Assembly (NCBI GenBank): GCA_022826345.1
Contig: JAJDVB010000106.1
Span: 67,410-131,409, forward strand
Direction of reading: 5' to 3'
DNA from: Alphaproteobacteria bacterium
GTDB lineage: Bacteria; Pseudomonadota; Alphaproteobacteria; UBA828
DNA length: 64,000 bases
This document shows, piece by piece, positions 9,150-20,654 of the stretch. Within the stretch, counting starts at the first letter, position 1, and each line of letters opens with the position of its first letter. The notes under the pieces are model-generated. The model saw nothing but the letters and a program-made list of their open reading frames with translations. It was not told where the DNA came from and made no database searches. Both the position numbers and the translations under genes were made by a program.

Positions 9150-11078
9150 TCACGAGCCCGGTTGTGGATGGGGCTCGAGGTCGGGCGGGGGCTTGCCCTT
9201 GCGCCGGCTGGAGGAAGGTACCGTGCCGCGCCGTCCTTGCGTGACCACCGGCTCGTCGTCGTCCTTCCGCACGATCGATTCGCCCTTGAGGACCGCCTCG
9301 ATCTCCTCGCCGTTCAGGGACTCGTATTCGAGCAGTGCGTTCGCGATCCGGTGCAGGGATTCCAGGTTGTCGGAGAGGATGCCGCGCGCCTGCCCGTAAG
9401 CCTCGTCGATGATCTTGCGGACCTCCAGGTCGATCTTGTGCGCGGTCTGCTCGGAGACGTTCTTCTGCTGCGTGATCGAGTGGCCGAGGAAGACCTCCTG
9501 CTCGTTCTCGCTGTAGCTGAGCGGGCCGAGATCGTCGGACATGCCGAACTGCGTCACCATGCTGCGCGCGATCTGGGTCGCCATCTTGATGTCGGACGAG
9601 GCTCCGCTGGTCACCTTCTCGTAGCCGAAGATCATCTCCTCGGCGATGCGGCCGCCCATGGCGACGGTGATGTCCGCCTCCAGTTTCTCGCGGCTGACCG
9701 AGATCCGGTCGCCTTCCGGCAGCCGGACCACCATGCCGAGCGCGCGCCCGCGCGGGATGATCGTTGCCTTGTGGATTGGGTCGGAGGCTTCCAGGTGAGC
9801 CGCCACCACCGCATGGCCGCCTTCGTGGTACGCGGTAAGCCTCTTCTCCTCGTCGGTCATCACCATGGAGCGCCGCTCCGCGCCCATCATGACCTTGTCC
9901 TTGGCGTCTTCGAACTCGATCATGGTGACGACGCGCTTGCCGCGCCGCGCGGCCAGCAGCGCCGCCTCGTTCACCAGGTTGGCGATGTCCGCGCCCGAGA
10001 AACCTGGCGTGCCCCGCGCGATGGTGCGGGGCTTCACATCCGGCGCGAGCGGCACCTTGCGCATGTGCACCTTGAGGATCTTCTCGCGCCCGAGCACGTC
10101 CGGGTTCGGCACCACGACTTGGCGGTCGAAGCGGCCAGGCCTGAGCAGGGCAGGGTCCAGGACGTCCGGCCGGTTGGTCGCGGAGATCAGGATCACGCCC
10201 TCGTTGGCCTCGAAGCCGTCCATCTCAACGAGGAGCTGGTTGAGGGTCTGCTCGCGCTCGTCGTTGCCGCCGCCGAGCCCGGCGCCCCGGTGCCGGCCGA
10301 CCGCGTCGATCTCGTCGATGAAGATCAGGCAGGGCGCGTTCTTCTTGCCCTGCTCGAACATGTCGCGCACGCGACTGGCGCCGACGCCCACGAACATCTC
10401 GACGAAATCGGAGCCCGAGATCGTGAAGAAGGGCACGTTGGCCTCGCCCGCGATGGCGCGCGCCAGCAGCGTCTTGCCGGTGCCGGGCGGCCCGACCAGC
10501 AGCACGCCCTTCGGGATCTTGCCGCCGAGCCGCTGGAATTTCTGGGGATCGCGCAGGTACTCGACGATCTCTTCAAGCTCCTGCTTGGCTTCGTCGATGC
10601 CGGCGACGTCGTCGAAGGTCACCCGGCCTTGGCGCTCAGTCAGCAGTCGCGCGCGCGACTTGCCGAAGCCCATCGCCTTGCCGCCGCCCGACTGCATCTG
10701 GCGCATCATGAATATCCAGACGCCGATGAAGAGCAGCAGCGGGAACCACGAAATCAGGATGCCGACGATGCTGAGCCCGCCTTCCTCCACAGGGATGGCG
10801 GCGATTTGCACGTCGTGGGAGCGGAGCGTCTTGACCAGCTCGGGGTCGTAGGGAGCGTAGGTGTTGAAGGCGGAGCCGTTGGTGTAGTGGCCGGTAATCG
10901 TGTTGCCCTGGATCGTCACATCCTGGACCTGCCCGGCCTCGACCTCGGCCAGGAACTGCGAGAACGCGAGGTCGGTGGAGGTCTGCCGGGACGACGACCC
11001 CTGAAACACCTGGAACAGCGCCACCAGGACCAAGCCGATGATGATCCAGAGCGCCAGATTCTTGCCGAAGCTACCCAC
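9150..11078 (-). CDS. ftsH: ATP-dependent zinc metalloprotease FtsH
   Basis: 642-residue membrane-anchored AAA+ protease that degrades misfolded membrane proteins and short-lived regulators. Two transmembrane helices (about residues 7-27 and 103-123) flank a periplasmic domain. The AAA module has Walker A GPPGTGKT (residues 195-202), Walker [10 protein letters not shown] and the second region of homology. The zinc site HEGGH lies near 418-422. The C-terminus is hydrophilic ([18 protein letters not shown]). The start is GTG, preceded by GGGAG at good spacing. It heads ftsH-folP-glmM-thiD and follows tilS by about 145 bp, the standard arrangement. Confidence 0.97.
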   Translation of the reverse strand: MGSFGKNLALWIIIGLVLVALFQVFQGSSSRQTSTDLAFSQFLAEVEAGQVQDVTIQGNTITGHYTNGSAFNTYAPYDPELVKTLRSHDVQIAAIPVEEGGLSIVGILISWFPLLLFIGVWIFMMRQMQSGGGKAMGFGKSRARLLTERQGRVTFDDVAGIDEAKQELEEIVEYLRDPQKFQRLGGKIPKGVLLVGPPGTGKTLLARAIAGEANVPFFTISGSDFVEMFVGVGASRVRDMFEQGKKNAPCLIFIDEIDAVGRHRGAGLGGGNDEREQTLNQLLVEMDGFEANEGVILISATNRPDVLDPALLRPGRFDRQVVVPNPDVLGREKILKVHMRKVPLAPDVKPRTIARGTPGFSGADIANLVNEAALLAARRGKRVVTMIEFEDAKDKVMMGAERRSMVMTDEEKRLTAYHEGGHAVVAAHLEASDPIHKATIIPRGRALGMVVRLPEGDRISVSREKLEADITVAMGGRIAEEMIFGYEKVTSGASSDIKMATQIARSMVTQFGMSDDLGPLSYSENEQEVFLGHSITQQKNVSEQTAHKIDLEVRKIIDEAYGQARGILSDNLESLHRIANALLEYESLNGEEIEAVLKGESIVRKDDDEPVVTQGRRGTVPSSSRRKGKPPPDLEPHPQPGS

Positions 11079-11222
11079 CGTTCGGCTCCCGATTATCCTC
11101 GTATTTGTCTACGGCCGACGCCGTCAGCGGCGAAGCAACTCGCGCGCAATCCGCACGCGCAGCCGCTGCAGTGTACACGACATACACTGCGCGGGCGATC
11201 AATAGTCTCTTCAACGGTTTCG

Positions 11223-12665
11223 TCAACTGTCTTCATCCTGCAACGGCAACACGCGAAGCGTCGCCGGAAACCCCGGTGCCAACGGACGCGCCGGCCGAAA
11301 CGACACTAAAAACTCTGCAGTCCCGACTTCGTATTGGCGCGATGCTCGCCTGAATCCCAAGTGGGGAGCGGCGAGCGGACCGTCAAGGTCGAACAGCGCA
11401 GGCAGCGCGGGCCGCGCCGGTGCCGGGATGCCATCGGTCGTGAGCGTCATGCCTGCCCTGCGCGCCGTTGCGCGGGCCCGAGCCAAGCCGTCGGCCCCGA
11501 GTCGGCGGACGGTGTAGGGTCCTGCGCCGGCAGAACGTCCTAGGGAGACAACGAATCGACGGTCCCAGAGCGCACTCTCGCCCGGCGCGAGCGGGCGGAC
11601 GTCCGAAGCAGCAGACGGTTCCCGGCATACGACGACTCGCCCATCTCGCTGCGGCACCACGCGGCATCCGCCGAGCGTGCTTGCCTTCGCGTCGTCGCCG
11701 AGCAGCCGCACGGCGAGCCGCTCCAGCCGGTCCGTGCGCGGCGGGTAGGCGCTCCCGGAAACCGTGGTAACGACGCAGCCCAATGCACGCACCGCCAGAG
11801 CAGACGGCGCCCGCCGCAAGACGCTCAGGTCCAGGATCACGAAGCCCGCAGGCGAGGGGCGCGCGCAGGTCGCCAGGAGGTCGGTGCAAAGTTCATCCAA
11901 CGCCGAGCGGTCGCCCGCGGCCCGCGCGGCAGCCTTGGCGAGGCGTTCTGCACTCAGCCCCTCCGCTCCGAGTCGCGCCAGTGCCGCCGCCAGGCGTGGG
12001 CGGGCATGACGGGTATCCCGGTTGGTCGGATCGTCAATCCAGGGCTGATCCCAACGAGCCAGGGTCGCGATCAGGGCATCGCGTGACGCGGGAAGCAGGG
12101 GGCGGAGCAAACGGACGCCGCCGCCCGCCGGCTCCAACGCCAGGCGAACCGGCGCCATGGCGGCGAGCCCGTCGATACCGCTGCCGCGGACGAACCGTTG
12201 CAGCGCGGTCTCCGCCTGATCCTCCCGCTGATGGCCGAGCAGCAGATGGAGCACGCCGGCGCGCCGGCACCAGCCGGTGAGCAGTGCGAGGCGCGCGGCC
12301 CGAGCCTGTTCCTGAAGCCCTGTGACAGGGCGGGCGCCAGGCCAGCACAGGGTTCGGTGAGCTATTCCGCGTGCCGTGAGCCAGCGCCGCACCTGCGCGG
12401 CTTCAGCTGCCGATTCGGGGCGCAAGCGGTGGTCGACGGTGAGCCCACATACCGTGCCGTGCCGCGCCCGTGCCCAGCGATCGGCCAGCAAGCAAAGTGC
12501 GAGGCTGTCCGGGCCGCCGGAGACTGCGACTGCGATCCGTGGCGAGGGTTCGAAGGGGCCGAGCGGCGCCACGAGCGCCTCGAAGGCCGCTGCATCAATG
12601 GCTGAAGCGCCAGGATCCGCGCTTTCGGGTTTGACAATGCGGGGTGCGGCCACGGGCGGAGTCAC
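11223..12665 (-). CDS. tilS: tRNA(Ile)-lysidine synthetase
   Basis: About 480 residues. It adds lysine to C34 of the CAU-anticodon tRNA(Ile) so that it reads AUA. The N-terminal PP-loop ATPase has the diagnostic SGGPDSLAL (about residues 48-56). The frame is open far upstream to 12932, but that part lies inside cpoB and is very rich in Pro, Arg and Gly, like an antisense shadow. The first start after the cpoB stop is a GTG at 12663-12665, 11 bp downstream, with another GTG at 12651-12653. The C-terminal half is less conserved, as is normal for TilS. The gene lies between cpoB and ftsH. Confidence 0.9.
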   Translation of the reverse strand: MTPPVAAPRIVKPESADPGASAIDAAAFEALVAPLGPFEPSPRIAVAVSGGPDSLALCLLADRWARARHGTVCGLTVDHRLRPESAAEAAQVRRWLTARGIAHRTLCWPGARPVTGLQEQARAARLALLTGWCRRAGVLHLLLGHQREDQAETALQRFVRGSGIDGLAAMAPVRLALEPAGGGVRLLRPLLPASRDALIATLARWDQPWIDDPTNRDTRHARPRLAAALARLGAEGLSAERLAKAAARAAGDRSALDELCTDLLATCARPSPAGFVILDLSVLRRAPSALAVRALGCVVTTVSGSAYPPRTDRLERLAVRLLGDDAKASTLGGCRVVPQRDGRVVVCREPSAASDVRPLAPGESALWDRRFVVSLGRSAGAGPYTVRRLGADGLARARATARRAGMTLTTDGIPAPARPALPALFDLDGPLAAPHLGFRRASRQYEVGTAEFLVSFRPARPLAPGFPATLRVLPLQDEDS

Positions 12666-12676
12666 CCCGGCTGAAG

Positions 12677-13714
12677 TCAGGGACAGTTCGCTTGGCGCCG
12701 TCCCTGCTGTGCCGCCCGGCGGATATTGAGCGGCGGGTCGGAAAACGCTTGGTCGAGCTGCTCGAAGGCCCGGCACGCCTCTTCGCTGCGGCCGAGCTTG
12801 AGCAGTGCGATGCCGAGCTTGACCATGTTGTCCGGTGCTTTGCGGCCCTCCGGGTACTGGCGAAGGTTGAGTGCGTAGGATTTCGCCGCCTCCGGATACA
12901 TCTGCCTGGCGTACAGGCTCTCGGCACGCCAATAGGCCGCGTTCTGCGCGAGGTCATCCGTGGGGTTCGCGTCGATGAAGCGCGAGAACGCCTCGTGTGC
13001 CTCTTCGTAGCGCGCCTCCTCCAGCAGGCCGAATGCCGCCTGGTACTGCTCTTCCGGTGTTCCGATGAGCGACAGCGCGGCATCGCCAGACTGTTCCGCG
13101 GGCACCGTGCCGAGAGTGCGGGGCGCCGCGGAGGGCTCATAGCCCGCCTCCTGCCCTGGCGCGATGCTGGCCTGGACTTGGCCCGTAGGCGCTGCAGCGG
13201 GCGCCCCGGTGCCGGACGATGCGACTGAAGCCGCCGGCACTCCGCCTTGCTGCTGTTCGAGGGCCGACAGCCTGAAGTCCACATCGGCGATCAGGCGCTC
13301 AATCCGGCCGTCGAGCCTGCGGAGCACGTTGTCGAACTCTTCGAAGCGGCCGGTGACACGGCGCCGCCATTCTCGGGCCTCGTCGATGTCGCTCTCAAGC
13401 TCCGCGAGACGTCGGCTGTTTCGCGCCGCCTGCCCGTTGTCCGACTCCGCGTCAGATGCCGCGCCGCGTCGCGTGCCGCCGGTGTGGACCGTCTTCTCGA
13501 GGTCAGAAAGCTGGGCGCGGAGGCTGGAGATCTGGTTGCTAAGATTGATGATTTGCCGCCTGAGCTCGGCATTGGATTGGGCATCGGCCGTCGTCGTGGC
13601 AAGCAGCAACGCCGCGACCACCAGTGCCCCCAATGCTGCCGCAGGCCCAGCCGCCAGCCGCCACCGCCTGCGGCGACCGGCGCCCTTCGCCGGGACGAAT
13701 GCTTCGCCGTGCAT
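12677..13714 (-). CDS. cpoB: Tol-Pal system protein CpoB/YbgF
   Basis: About 345-residue periplasmic protein that couples Tol-Pal energy to peptidoglycan synthesis during constriction. After a basic stretch (RRRRWR) comes a signal-like hydrophobic segment ending in ATTTADAQS. Residues about 60-150 form a heptad-type coiled coil (NQISSLRAQLSDLEKTV) that mediates trimerisation in this family. The C-terminal third holds TPR repeats (EEQYQAAFGLLEEARYEEAHEAF and following). The ATG at 13714 lies 23 bp after the pal stop and starts just before the signal peptide, so I prefer it to 13777, which lies inside pal. Last gene of the tol-pal cluster. Confidence 0.92.
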   Translation of the reverse strand: MHGEAFVPAKGAGRRRRWRLAAGPAAALGALVVAALLLATTTADAQSNAELRRQIINLSNQISSLRAQLSDLEKTVHTGGTRRGAASDAESDNGQAARNSRRLAELESDIDEAREWRRRVTGRFEEFDNVLRRLDGRIERLIADVDFRLSALEQQQGGVPAASVASSGTGAPAAAPTGQVQASIAPGQEAGYEPSAAPRTLGTVPAEQSGDAALSLIGTPEEQYQAAFGLLEEARYEEAHEAFSRFIDANPTDDLAQNAAYWRAESLYARQMYPEAAKSYALNLRQYPEGRKAPDNMVKLGIALLKLGRSEEACRAFEQLDQAFSDPPLNIRRAAQQGRRQANCP

Positions 13715-13737
13715 TGTCGTCTCGGCTTGCCGGATGC

Positions 13738-14289
13738 CTAGTCGATGACGGAGACGGAGCGCCGATTGAGCGCCCACGCCTCTTCATTATGACCGAGCGC
13801 GTAGGGCCGCTCCTTGCCGTACGAGACCGTTCTGAGCCGCGACGGCGCGATGCCCTGATCGGTCAGGTACTCACGAACGGCGTTGGCTCGGCGTTCGCCA
13901 AGGGCAAGGTTGTATTCTCGGGTGCCGCGTTCGTCGGCATGGCCCTCGATCACCAACGAGACCTCGGGGAACAGCCTGAGCCACTCGGACTGACGATCCA
14001 GCGTGCGCCGCGCATCCGCGCCGAGAACCGCGCTATCGAAATCGAAGAACACGCGGTCGCCGACGTTCTGAACAAGCTCCTCCTGCGATCCGGGAAGCGG
14101 CTGGCTCGGGTCAAGGGCCGCCACCGTCGTCTCTTCCTCGATCATGACATCGCTGGAAGTGGTATCCGTGCCCGAATCCAGCGTTTGGTCGGCCCCGGTA
14201 CCGGTGGTCGAAGCGGTTTCCTCTGGCGTGCTCTCGCATGCCGCCACGCCGAGCGCCAACAGAAGCGGCAAGATCAGTCTCAGTCGCAT
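13738..14289 (-). CDS. pal: Peptidoglycan-associated lipoprotein Pal
   Basis: 183-residue outer-membrane lipoprotein that tethers the outer membrane to peptidoglycan and binds TolB/TolA. The signal peptide ends in the lipobox GVAAC, giving lipidated Cys18. A Thr/Glu-rich linker follows, then the OmpA-type peptidoglycan-binding domain from about residue 75 (FFDFDSAVL, then IEGHADERGTREYNLALGERRA with the Asp and Arg that hold diaminopimelate). Start choice: AAGGAG sits 8 nt before the ATG at 14287-14289; this favours it over the upstream ATG at 14310, whose product would contain this same site. Confidence 0.95.
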   Translation of the reverse strand: MRLRLILPLLLALGVAACESTPEETASTTGTGADQTLDSGTDTTSSDVMIEEETTVAALDPSQPLPGSQEELVQNVGDRVFFDFDSAVLGADARRTLDRQSEWLRLFPEVSLVIEGHADERGTREYNLALGERRANAVREYLTDQGIAPSRLRTVSYGKERPYALGHNEEAWALNRRSVSVID

Positions 14290-14359
14290 TCGCACGCTCT
14301 CCTTCATCATTCGGTGGCGGCGGGACCGTCGCTATCCCGTCCACACCTATCTGGACTCC

Positions 14360-14440
14360 TGCCGATCCTCAAACGACAAAGCACGGCGCAACGCATGATT
14401 GCGTGCCGTGGGGCTGAGCCGCTGCCAAGGCGGCAGTCTC
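14360..14440 (-). other. tolB-pal intergenic spacer with imperfect hairpins
   Basis: The 184-bp gap between tolB and pal has no ORF worth calling. It contains an imperfect inverted repeat around 14383-14412 (CACGGCGCAA facing TTGCGTGCCGTG, with a two-base bulge) and a weaker CTGCC/GGCAG pair near 14420-14435. On the minus strand these lie between tolB and pal, so they could be an RNA processing site, an attenuating hairpin or only a spacer. There is no T-run that would mark a strong intrinsic terminator. Confidence 0.3.
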
Positions 14441-14473
14441 TTCGGATGGCAGAGCGACTATATCTTTGGGTCA

Positions 14474-15838
14474 TTACTGGATCAACGGCGACCAGGCCGG
14501 ATCGGAGGCCGCCGTGCTCGTGAAGAGGATGCGCTCGTTGCGCCCCGTCAAGTCGATGGTGACCAGTTCGGCGCTGTCGGGATCACGCGAGCTCGAACGG
14601 AAAAACATGAGCACACGCCCGTTCGGCGCCCAGGTCGGGCCCTCGACCAGATAGTCTCGCGCCAGAATTCGCTCGCCACTCCCGTCAATCTTCATGACGC
14701 CGATCGAGAACTGGCCGCGATGGCTCTTGGTGAAGGCGATCAGGTCGCCGCGCGGCGACCACACCGGGGTCCCGTAGCGGCCTTCGCCGAATGTGATGCG
14801 GCGCACGTCGCTCCCGTCGCGCCGCATCACGTAGATCTGCTGGCTGCCGCCCCGGTCAGACTCGAAGGCGATGAACTGGCCGTCCGGCGAGTAGCAGGGC
14901 GCGGTCTCGATCGCCGGGTTGTTGGTGAGCCGCGTGACCCCGCGCGAACGCAGGTCCATCTCGTAAATCTCCGAATTTCCATCGCGCGCCAGCGTCATGA
15001 CCACATGATTGCCGTCAGGCGAGAAGCGTGGCGCGAAGGTCATACCGGGAAAATCGCCGAGTATCTCCTGCTGGCCGGTGTCGATGTGGCGCAGGTAGAC
15101 CTTCGGCACACCGCGCTCGTAGGAGAGGTAAGTGATCTCCTGCGCGGTCGGCGAAAAGCGAGGGGTCAGCACCAGATGGCGGCCGTCGGACAGGTAGCGC
15201 AGGTTGTGGCCGTCCTGATCCATGATCGCGAGGCGTTTGATCCGCTTGTCGGGCGGTCCGGTCTCCGCGATGTAGACGACCCGGGTGTGAAAATAGCCGC
15301 TTTCGCCGGTTAGCCGTTCATAGATTTTGTCGGACATGGTGTGAGCAATCGGCCGCCACGCCTCAGCCGAGCCGCTCAGCTTCAGTCCCACCAGGTCTTG
15401 CTCGGCGAACACGTCCCACAGGCGGAATTCGACCGTGAGTCGACCGGTGTCGCTGGGTACCACGCGACCCGTCACCAGCGCCTGCGCATTGATGATGCGC
15501 CAATCCTGGAAGCGCGGCCGCACGCTCATTCCGCCCGCATCACTGATGAAGGCGGCAGGATCGATGGCGCGGAACAGGCCGGAGCGCTCCAGGTTGCGGG
15601 TGATCACCTGTGTGATTTGCTGGCCAATTTTGGCATCCGCCTCATTCGCGCCGGCGAGATCGACCAGCGCGATGGGAAGCGGCTCCACGTGGCCGCGCGT
15701 GATGTCTACGCGGAGCTCCGCCTTGGCGGTCGCGGCGGCGCCGAGGATCGCCAGGCTGAGAGCGAAGGCGGCGGGGAGGGGCAGGGCGCGGCACAACGCG
15801 CACCCAACGTGTCCACTCAGTGTCAGCAATCGTCTCAT
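14474..15838 (-). CDS. tolB: Tol-Pal system beta-propeller protein TolB
   Basis: 454-residue periplasmic protein with a secretion signal (hydrophobic [23 protein letters not shown]) followed by the N-terminal TolB domain (residues about 40-165) and a six-bladed WD40-like propeller. Propeller repeats are visible as [46 protein letters not shown] and [13 protein letters not shown]. TolB binds Pal and, via its N-terminus, TolA. It lies 52 bp downstream of tolA. Length is normal and no defects are seen. Confidence 0.96.
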   Translation of the reverse strand: MRRLLTLSGHVGCALCRALPLPAAFALSLAILGAAATAKAELRVDITRGHVEPLPIALVDLAGANEADAKIGQQITQVITRNLERSGLFRAIDPAAFISDAGGMSVRPRFQDWRIINAQALVTGRVVPSDTGRLTVEFRLWDVFAEQDLVGLKLSGSAEAWRPIAHTMSDKIYERLTGESGYFHTRVVYIAETGPPDKRIKRLAIMDQDGHNLRYLSDGRHLVLTPRFSPTAQEITYLSYERGVPKVYLRHIDTGQQEILGDFPGMTFAPRFSPDGNHVVMTLARDGNSEIYEMDLRSRGVTRLTNNPAIETAPCYSPDGQFIAFESDRGGSQQIYVMRRDGSDVRRITFGEGRYGTPVWSPRGDLIAFTKSHRGQFSIGVMKIDGSGERILARDYLVEGPTWAPNGRVLMFFRSSSRDPDSAELVTIDLTGRNERILFTSTAASDPAWSPLIQ

Positions 15839-15890
15839 CGTCGCACCGTCGGTTCCTCTGTTTCGATTCTATTCAATCCCGGCGAACGTC

Positions 15891-16832
15891 TCACACCGGT
15901 GGACTGAAGGTCATGGTGATGTCGCGCCAACCTTCATACTTGTCCACGTGACGCGTTAGCGCATCGAAGGGGCTGGCTTTCAGCACGGCACGGCGGCCGC
16001 TCTCCGCCATCGTCCTGTAGTTGGCGCCCCCTCCGTCGTCGACGATCTCCACCCGGCGAACGGACCCGTCCGGTCCCAACTGGATCCGCAACGTCACCAC
16101 CAGCTCGCCGGCATCGAGGACACCGGCCGGAACGCTCCAGTTCCGCTCGACCTTCTGCTTGATGGCATCGGTGATCGTCCGCCGCAAGGGCCCGGTGAGG
16201 GGAGCCGGTGCATTGGCCTCCGGGGGCGGTTCCTCGTCCGCACCGGCGATGCTCGCGAGCATGTCATCGAAGGACGGCTCTTCCGTCTTTTTCTCGGGCG
16301 GCGGGGTTGCGTCGGGCTCTTCGTCCGTGAGGCTTTGCAGCAGGGTGTCGAAACTCGGCTTCTTCTTCACCGGTGGTTTGGCTATGGGAAGCGGCGGCGG
16401 TCCAGGGTCGGGCGGAGGCTCCGGCTTTGCCTCGGGTGCCTTCGGTGCCGGCTCAGGTTCGGGCTCCACGACGGGCTCGGGCGGCGGCGCCGGTTCCGGC
16501 TCCACAATCGGCTCCGGCTCGATGACCGGCTCCGGATCCAAAGCGGCGAAGACCTCGGGCTCCGGTTCCGGCACAGGCTCCGGCTCGGGCTCTGCGACGA
16601 TCTCGGGCTCCGGCGCAGCTTCGGGGATCGGCTCCGGCTCCGGCTCTGGCTCGGGCTTGGCCTCCTCGGCGGGAGCGGTCGACTCCTCGGCGAACTCCAC
16701 CACGCTGACCACGATCGGCTGGTCGCTGGGGGCGAGCGCGTCGCTCTCGAACACCTGCGGCAGACCCAGCACCGCGGCGACGATCACGCCGACATGGAGC
16801 AGTCCGGAGAAGACCCAGCCGCGCTTACTCAT
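15891..16832 (-). CDS. tolA: Cell-envelope integrity protein TolA (TonB-like, Glu-Pro-rich spacer)
   Basis: 313-residue inner-membrane protein spanning the periplasm. One N-terminal helix ([24 protein letters not shown]) anchors it to TolQR. Residues about 57-150 are a striking run of Glu-Pro dipeptides ([17 protein letters not shown] and similar), a stiff extended spacer. The C-terminal globular domain from about 215 ([19 protein letters not shown]) is the TolA/TonB C domain. E. coli TolA has an Ala/Lys helical spacer instead; the Glu-Pro type is familiar in alphaproteobacteria and TonB proteins. The start overlaps the tolR stop by 8 bp. Position between tolR and tolB makes the assignment firm. 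Confidence 0.92.
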   Translation of the reverse strand: MSKRGWVFSGLLHVGVIVAAVLGLPQVFESDALAPSDQPIVVSVVEFAEESTAPAEEAKPEPEPEPEPIPEAAPEPEIVAEPEPEPVPEPEPEVFAALDPEPVIEPEPIVEPEPAPPPEPVVEPEPEPAPKAPEAKPEPPPDPGPPPLPIAKPPVKKKPSFDTLLQSLTDEEPDATPPPEKKTEEPSFDDMLASIAGADEEPPPEANAPAPLTGPLRRTITDAIKQKVERNWSVPAGVLDAGELVVTLRIQLGPDGSVRRVEIVDDGGGANYRTMAESGRRAVLKASPFDALTRHVDKYEGWRDITMTFSPPV

Positions 16833-17279
16833 CGCTCCCCGCCGTGCGCGGCTCCGTCACCAGCGCCAGGTTGTTGAAGCCCGCGCGGTTGAGCGCGCCC
16901 ATGACCTCCATCACGCGGCCGTAGGCGATCTCCTGGTCGCCCCGGATGAAAATTCGAACGTCGGGGCGGCGCTCGGTGATTGCCTTGAGCTTGGGAATCA
17001 GCTCATCCACCGTGACCTCGGTTTCCTGAAGATAGGTGGTGCCGTCGCGGGCCACCGTGACCGAGAGCGGCTCGTCGTCTCCAGGCAATGGCGGCGAATC
17101 GGCCTTGGGAAGATCAACCTCTACACCCACCGTCAGCAACGGCGCGGTAATCATGAAGATCACCAGAAGCACGAGCATGACGTCGACGAAGGGCGTCACG
17201 TTGATCTGGCTCATGGGCGGACGCCGGCGGCGCCCGCCTCTGCTGCGGCCGTTGAGCGCCCCGTCAAATTCGGCCGCCA

Positions 17280-17280
<1 letters not shown>
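16825..17280 (-). CDS. tolR: Tol-Pal system protein TolR
   Basis: 151-residue ExbD/TolR-family protein. After a polar, Arg-rich N-terminus ([27 protein letters not shown]) a single transmembrane helix carries the essential aspartate of the PFVDVML motif, which takes part in proton flow with TolQ. The periplasmic domain follows ([19 protein letters not shown]). It overlaps tolQ by 1 nt (TGATG) and tolA by 8 nt, so the three are translationally linked. Confidence 0.95.
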
Positions 17281-18014
<734 letters not shown>

Positions 18015-18024
18015 GGCTCCCCCG

Positions 18025-18495
18025 TTATCCCCGACTTGCAGGCGCCAGTTCCGAAAGCGCCTCTCGCAGCGGCGCCGGCAGCCGCACCGCACGGCCGTTG
18101 CGCCCGATGCAGCCGAGCTTGAGGCCGATGCTGGCCAGCAACGCGCCTTCGCGAACGACGCGTTGCTCGGCCTCGATATGGGCGCCGGCCACTCTGTCGA
18201 TGGTCGTGCGCACCTCGATCTCGTCGTCGAGCAGCGCCGGCTGACGGTAATCCACGACGCAGCGGCTCACGACGAAGGCTGCGTCGTGGTCTCCCAGCAG
18301 CGTGACGTGGGTGATGCCGGCGCCCCGCATCATCTCGGTTCGCGCCCGCTCGGCGAACTTGAGGTAGTTGGCGTAGTAGACGATGCCGCCAGCGTCGGTG
18401 TCCTCGTGGTAGACGCGGAGCGGATAGACGTGCTCCGTGCCTTCAAAGCGGCCGCCGAGCGGCGCCATCGGTGTGCCCGCTTCAACCGCTGCCAT
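18025..18495 (-). CDS. ybgC: Tol-Pal-associated acyl-CoA thioesterase YbgC
   Basis: 156-residue hot-dog-fold thioesterase. The catalytic segment [20 protein letters not shown], with the active-site Asp, is the YbgC/4-hydroxybenzoyl-CoA thioesterase signature. In E. coli YbgC works on short acyl-CoA and acyl carrier protein thioesters and is cotranscribed with tol-pal, though not required for Tol function. The start at 18495 overlaps ruvB by 14 bp; an ATG at 18468 is an alternative that would remove the overlap. Confidence 0.93.
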   Translation of the reverse strand: MAAVEAGTPMAPLGGRFEGTEHVYPLRVYHEDTDAGGIVYYANYLKFAERARTEMMRGAGITHVTLLGDHDAAFVVSRCVVDYRQPALLDDEIEVRTTIDRVAGAHIEAEQRVVREGALLASIGLKLGCIGRNGRAVRLPAPLREALSELAPASRG

Positions 18496-19528
18496 GGCCC
18501 TCGTCCAATAGGGCGAGCTGGCGCGGCGCCTCCTCCGGCGGCGTCAGACCCAGATGGCCGAAGCCGTGCCGGGTGAGCATCCGGCCGCGCGGCGTCCGTT
18601 GCACGAAGCCCTGTTGGATCAGGAAGGGCTCAATGACTTCCTCCAGCGCGTCGCGCTGTTCGGAGAGCGCTGCGGCGATGGTCTCGATTCCCACCGGGCC
18701 GCCGCCGTAATTCTCCGCAATGCAGGCGAGATAGCGGCGGTCCATGGAATCGAGGCCGCGCTGGTCGACTTCCAGCCGGTTGAGCGCGCGATCCGCGATC
18801 GCGGCGTCGATGGTTTCCACGCCCGCGACCGCCGCGAAGTCGCGCACGCGGCGCAGCAGGCGGCCGGCGATGCGGGGCGTGCCGCGGGAGCGGGCGGCGA
18901 CCTCCGCCGCCCCGTCGGCGTCCAACGCGACGTCGAGAAGCCCCGCATTGCGGGTCACGATCTCGACCAGCTCGTCGACCTCGTAGAAGTCGAGCCTGAG
19001 CGGGATGCCGAAGCGCTCGCGCAGCGGCGTCGTGATGAGGCCGGTGCGTGTGGTCGCGCCGACCAGGGTGAAGGGCGGCAGATCGATCCGCACCGAGCGG
19101 GCGCCCGGCCCCTCGCCGATGATCAGGTCGAGCTGCGAATCCTCCATCGCCGGATAGAGGATCTCCTCCACCGCCGGGTTGAGGCGGTGGATCTCGTCGA
19201 TGAACAGTACATCGCGTTCGTTGAGGTTGGTCAGGATCGCTGCGAGGTCGCCGGCGCGCGCGATCACCGGACCGGAGGTCGCGCGGATGCCGACCCCGAG
19301 CTCGCGGGCGACGATCTGCGCTAGCGTGGTCTTGCCAAGGCCAGGCGGCCCGTAGAACAGCACGTGATCGAGGGCCTCGCCGCGCTCGGACGCGGCGGCG
19401 ATGAAGACCCGCAGGTTTTCGCGCACCGCGCGTTGGCCGACGAAGTCGTCGAGCTTGCGCGGCCTGAGCCCGCTGTCGAGCCGGTCTTCGGCCTCCGCTG
19501 CGCCGGCGACGATGCGCGCCTCGCTCAC
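18482..19528 (-). CDS. ruvB: Holliday junction branch migration helicase RuvB
   Basis: 348-residue AAA+ motor that, with RuvA, drives branch migration of Holliday junctions. Walker A is [13 protein letters not shown] (about residues 59-71), Walker [11 protein letters not shown], sensor motif VGATTR; the C-terminal winged-helix domain reads [17 protein letters not shown]. Overlaps the ruvA stop by 4 bp (ATGA) and ybgC by 14 bp. The gene order ruvC-ruvA-ruvB is the canonical operon. Confidence 0.97.
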   Translation of the reverse strand: MSEARIVAGAAEAEDRLDSGLRPRKLDDFVGQRAVRENLRVFIAAASERGEALDHVLFYGPPGLGKTTLAQIVARELGVGIRATSGPVIARAGDLAAILTNLNERDVLFIDEIHRLNPAVEEILYPAMEDSQLDLIIGEGPGARSVRIDLPPFTLVGATTRTGLITTPLRERFGIPLRLDFYEVDELVEIVTRNAGLLDVALDADGAAEVAARSRGTPRIAGRLLRRVRDFAAVAGVETIDAAIADRALNRLEVDQRGLDSMDRRYLACIAENYGGGPVGIETIAAALSEQRDALEEVIEPFLIQQGFVQRTPRGRMLTRHGFGHLGLTPPEEAPRQLALLDEGHGSG

Positions 19529-20118
19529 TGCGCAAGCTCCTTAAGGCCGGCACGGATGAGCGCTTCCACCGGTGCCTCGGCGCCGAGCGACCGGGCTGCA
19601 CCGGAGACTGCGCCGTGGGCCTCGGTCGGGCGGTAGCCCAGGTTTACGAGAGCGGCGATGGCATCGGCGTTCGCTGTTCCGTCGACGGTCGTGGCCGTGT
19701 GTGCTGCACCCGGCAAGGACGGCACCTTGTCCTTGAGTTCGCTCAGGATGCGCGCCGCAAGCTTGGGCCCCACCCCCGGCGCGCGGGTGAGCCCCGCCCT
19801 GTCCTGCGCGGCGATACACGCGGCGAGCTCCGTTGCCGGCAAAGCTCCCAGTATTGCGAGCGCGAGGCGGGCGCCGACGCTCTGCACGGTTTGCAGCAGC
19901 CGGAACCAATCACGCTCCTGTTCGCTGGCGAAGCCGTAAAGATGGATGTGGTCTTCGCGGACCACGGTCTCGATGGTGAGGCTCACCTCTTGGCCTCGCT
20001 GCGGCAGGGAGGCCAACGTGCCGGCGGAGCAATAGGTGAGGTAGCCCACGCCGCCGACATCGACGACCGCCCAGCCGTCGCCCAGGCTGTCGAGGACACC
20101 GCGCAGCTTGGCGATCAT
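19525..20118 (-). CDS. ruvA: Holliday junction DNA helicase subunit RuvA
   Basis: 197-residue protein that binds four-way junctions and loads RuvB. It has an OB-fold domain ([26 protein letters not shown]), two helix-hairpin-helix motifs (about residues 70-125; [22 protein letters not shown]) and a flexible linker to the C-terminal RuvB-binding domain ([20 protein letters not shown]). The frame is open up to 20916, but the ATG at 20116-20118 forms an ATGA junction with the ruvC stop and gives the textbook N-terminus. Confidence 0.96.
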   Translation of the reverse strand: MIAKLRGVLDSLGDGWAVVDVGGVGYLTYCSAGTLASLPQRGQEVSLTIETVVREDHIHLYGFASEQERDWFRLLQTVQSVGARLALAILGALPATELAACIAAQDRAGLTRAPGVGPKLAARILSELKDKVPSLPGAAHTATTVDGTANADAIAALVNLGYRPTEAHGAVSGAARSLGAEAPVEALIRAGLKELAQ

Positions 20119-20639
20119 CGTGCCGCCTTCGACGCAGCCGCTTCCGGAGCCGGCTGCCAGCGGGCCTGGGTGCCCGCGGCGTGGGCGTGGCAAATCGCTG
20201 CCGCAAGCGCGTCCGTGGCGTCCGCCGTGGCATCGCCGACATTGGGCAGCAGGTGGTGGACCATCAGCGCGACCTGCTCCTTGTCGGCGTGCCCGGCGCC
20301 GACCAGCGCTTTCTTGATCCGGTTCGCGGCGTATTCGTGGACGGGAAGGCCGGCGAGCGCCGGCGCAAGCAGCACGACACCCCGCGCAAGGCCGAGCTTG
20401 AGGGTCGACTCGGGGTTGCGATTGACGAAGGTCTCCTCGACCGACGCCTCGTCCGGCTCGTAACGCGCCACGATTTCCACGAGGCCTTCGTATAGGGAGC
20501 AGAGACGCTCGGGCACGCTCGCCCCGGAGTCGGTGGCGACCACGCCGTGGCCGACATGGCGCAGCCGGTTGCCGGCGGTTTCGATCACGCCCCAGCCGGT
20601 GCGCCTGAGACCGGGATCGAGGCCGAGAACGCGCGCCAC
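20115..20639 (-). CDS. ruvC: Crossover junction endodeoxyribonuclease RuvC
   Basis: 174-residue RNase H-fold resolvase that cuts Holliday junctions. The N-terminal [14 protein letters not shown] bears the first catalytic Asp; the second acidic residue is in the [10 protein letters not shown] segment, and the C-terminal [14 protein letters not shown] carries the last two Asp residues. It lies 15 bp after the yebC stop and overlaps ruvA (ATGA). Confidence 0.96.
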   Translation of the reverse strand: MARVLGLDPGLRRTGWGVIETAGNRLRHVGHGVVATDSGASVPERLCSLYEGLVEIVARYEPDEASVEETFVNRNPESTLKLGLARGVVLLAPALAGLPVHEYAANRIKKALVGAGHADKEQVALMVHHLLPNVGDATADATDALAAAICHAHAAGTQARWQPAPEAAASKAAR

Positions 20640-20654
20640 GCCGCCCGCCCCCGC

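Noticed and set aside
9132..11309. 725-codon plus-strand frame opposite ftsH
   Set aside because: Antisense to FtsH, which has all catalytic motifs. No protein motif is found in the plus-strand frame.
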